Source: an uncultured bacterium
Lineage (GTDB): Bacteria > Desulfobacterota > Binatia > HRBIN30
DNA: 6,680 nucleotides
Direction: 5' to 3'
NCBI GenBank assembly: GCA_937975525.1
Contig: CALJUJ010000669.1
Location: 1 to 6,680 of the forward strand
Both the position numbers and the translations under genes were made by a program. This document shows, piece after piece, positions 6,263 through 6,680 of this stretch (positions are counted from its first letter, which is position 1; each line of letters opens with the position of its first letter). The notes beneath the pieces were generated by a model. The model was not told where the DNA came from. It saw only the letters and a list, made by a program, of their open reading frames with translations, and made no database searches.

Positions 6263-6348
6263 GGAGCGACCTTAGACCAATTCGGCACGACAACGCATCC
6301 CTATGCGCTTGAGGTGCGCGGCGCCGCACTGCACACTGCCGCGCGACC
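6263..6348. promoter_or_regulatory. Divergent intergenic region with two inverted repeats
   Basis: These 86 bases separate divergent genes and should hold the promoter of the minus-strand block and of the plus-strand hydrolase. Two inverted repeats are visible: CGCAT-N4-ATGCG at 6294-6307 and GTGCG-N6-CGCAC at 6314-6329, the latter around GGCGCC. They could be operator half-sites or chance palindromes in GC-rich DNA. No convincing -35/-10 pair was found on either strand. Confidence 0.4.
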
Positions 6349-6680
6349 ATGGCCAAGCTCGCTCGCATCCTCGGTGCCGCGCTGCTGCTGTGCGCGGCCT
6401 ACACCTACGGCGTGCTGTCGCACGACAACCGCTGGTTCCCGACGCCGCAGCTCGAGCGCGCGCTTCGGCAGCAACTGTGGCGCTTGCGCCCGGCGCGCGG
6501 TTTCCGCGACACGACGAACCGTGAGCGCGTCGATTGTCGCTCGCTCGCCGGTCCGGACACCGCGGTGCTGCTGACGCTCGGGCAGTCCAATGCCGCCAAT
6601 GAAGCCGCGCTCGACCCGATCGACACACCCGGCGCCTACAATTTCAACGCTTTCGACGGACGCTGCTACCAAGCCGAGGA
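6349..6680 (+). CDS. Exported SGNH-hydrolase-like protein (sialate esterase/DUF303-like), 3' truncated by window edge
   Basis: An open frame runs from ATG 6349 to the end of the window, 110 residues plus two bases, with no stop. An in-frame TGA at 6310-6312 limits the start, and this is the only ATG in between. No good Shine-Dalgarno is visible. Residues 1-24 have the look of a signal peptide or membrane anchor: Lys3, Arg6 and a Leu/Ala-rich core. Cys15 is not in a clear lipobox. At 73-84 VLLTLGQSNAAN carries the GQSN block of the sialic-acid-esterase/DUF303-like branch of SGNH hydrolases, with Ser80 as the expected nucleophile. Downstream blocks with the catalytic Asp/His lie outside the window. 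The likely role is an esterase or acyl hydrolase in the periplasm or at the cell surface. Third positions are G/C-rich, as in the neighbouring genes. Family is inferred from one motif plus context. Confidence 0.7.
   Translation, partial: MAKLARILGAALLLCAAYTYGVLSHDNRWFPTPQLERALRQQLWRLRPARGFRDTTNRERVDCRSLAGPDTAVLLTLGQSNAANEAALDPIDTPGAYNFNAFDGRCYQAE

Noticed and set aside
1..6680. Defence system, CRISPR array, transposon or prophage remnant
   Set aside because: No spaced direct repeats, transposase, integrase or phage-type genes are visible on either strand. All complete genes belong to housekeeping or metabolic families.

Overview
This is a GC-rich window with strong G/C preference at third codon positions, typical bacterial Shine-Dalgarno sites and tightly packed genes. 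A UbiB/AarF-type kinase, a DUF2780 protein with a Sec signal and a RhlG-like dehydrogenase point to a Gram-negative, probably aerobic bacterium. A proteobacterial, myxobacterial or 'deltaproteobacterial/Binatota-like' environmental lineage would fit. This is inference from gene content; no rRNA or other marker is present. No tRNA, rRNA, CRISPR array, insertion sequence or integrase was seen.

Layout: (1) Bases 1-152 may hold the 3' end of a plus-strand gene cut by the window edge, followed by about 200 bases of non-coding DNA. (2) Bases 361-1134, plus strand, encode a complete short-chain dehydrogenase most like RhlG-type 3-oxoacyl reductases, with a terminator-like hairpin after it. (3) Bases 6262 down to 1199, minus strand, form one compact five-gene block. 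In transcription order it encodes a UbiB/ABC1 membrane kinase, a BadF/N-acetylglucosamine-kinase-like sugar kinase, a small Cys/His-rich HIT-like protein, an amidase-signature hydrolase and a secreted DUF2780 protein. The kinase/HIT-like and HIT-like/amidase junctions are 4-base start/stop overlaps (GTGA and ATGA), and the other two gaps are 19 and 28 bases, so co-transcription is likely. (4) Bases 6263-6348 are a short divergent intergenic region with two inverted repeats. (5) From 6349 to the window end, plus strand, lies the start of an exported SGNH/sialate-esterase-like hydrolase with a GQSN nucleophile block.

The most unusual item is the 112-residue protein at 3218-3556. It has two CxxC pairs and a terminal His-Tyr-His-Trp-His motif that looks like a shortened, zinc-binding HIT domain, and it is translationally coupled on both sides to a sugar kinase and an amidase. 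The three coupled genes could form a small metabolic module acting on an amide-containing or N-acylated substrate, but that substrate cannot be read from the sequence. The remaining genes are recognisable members of known families.
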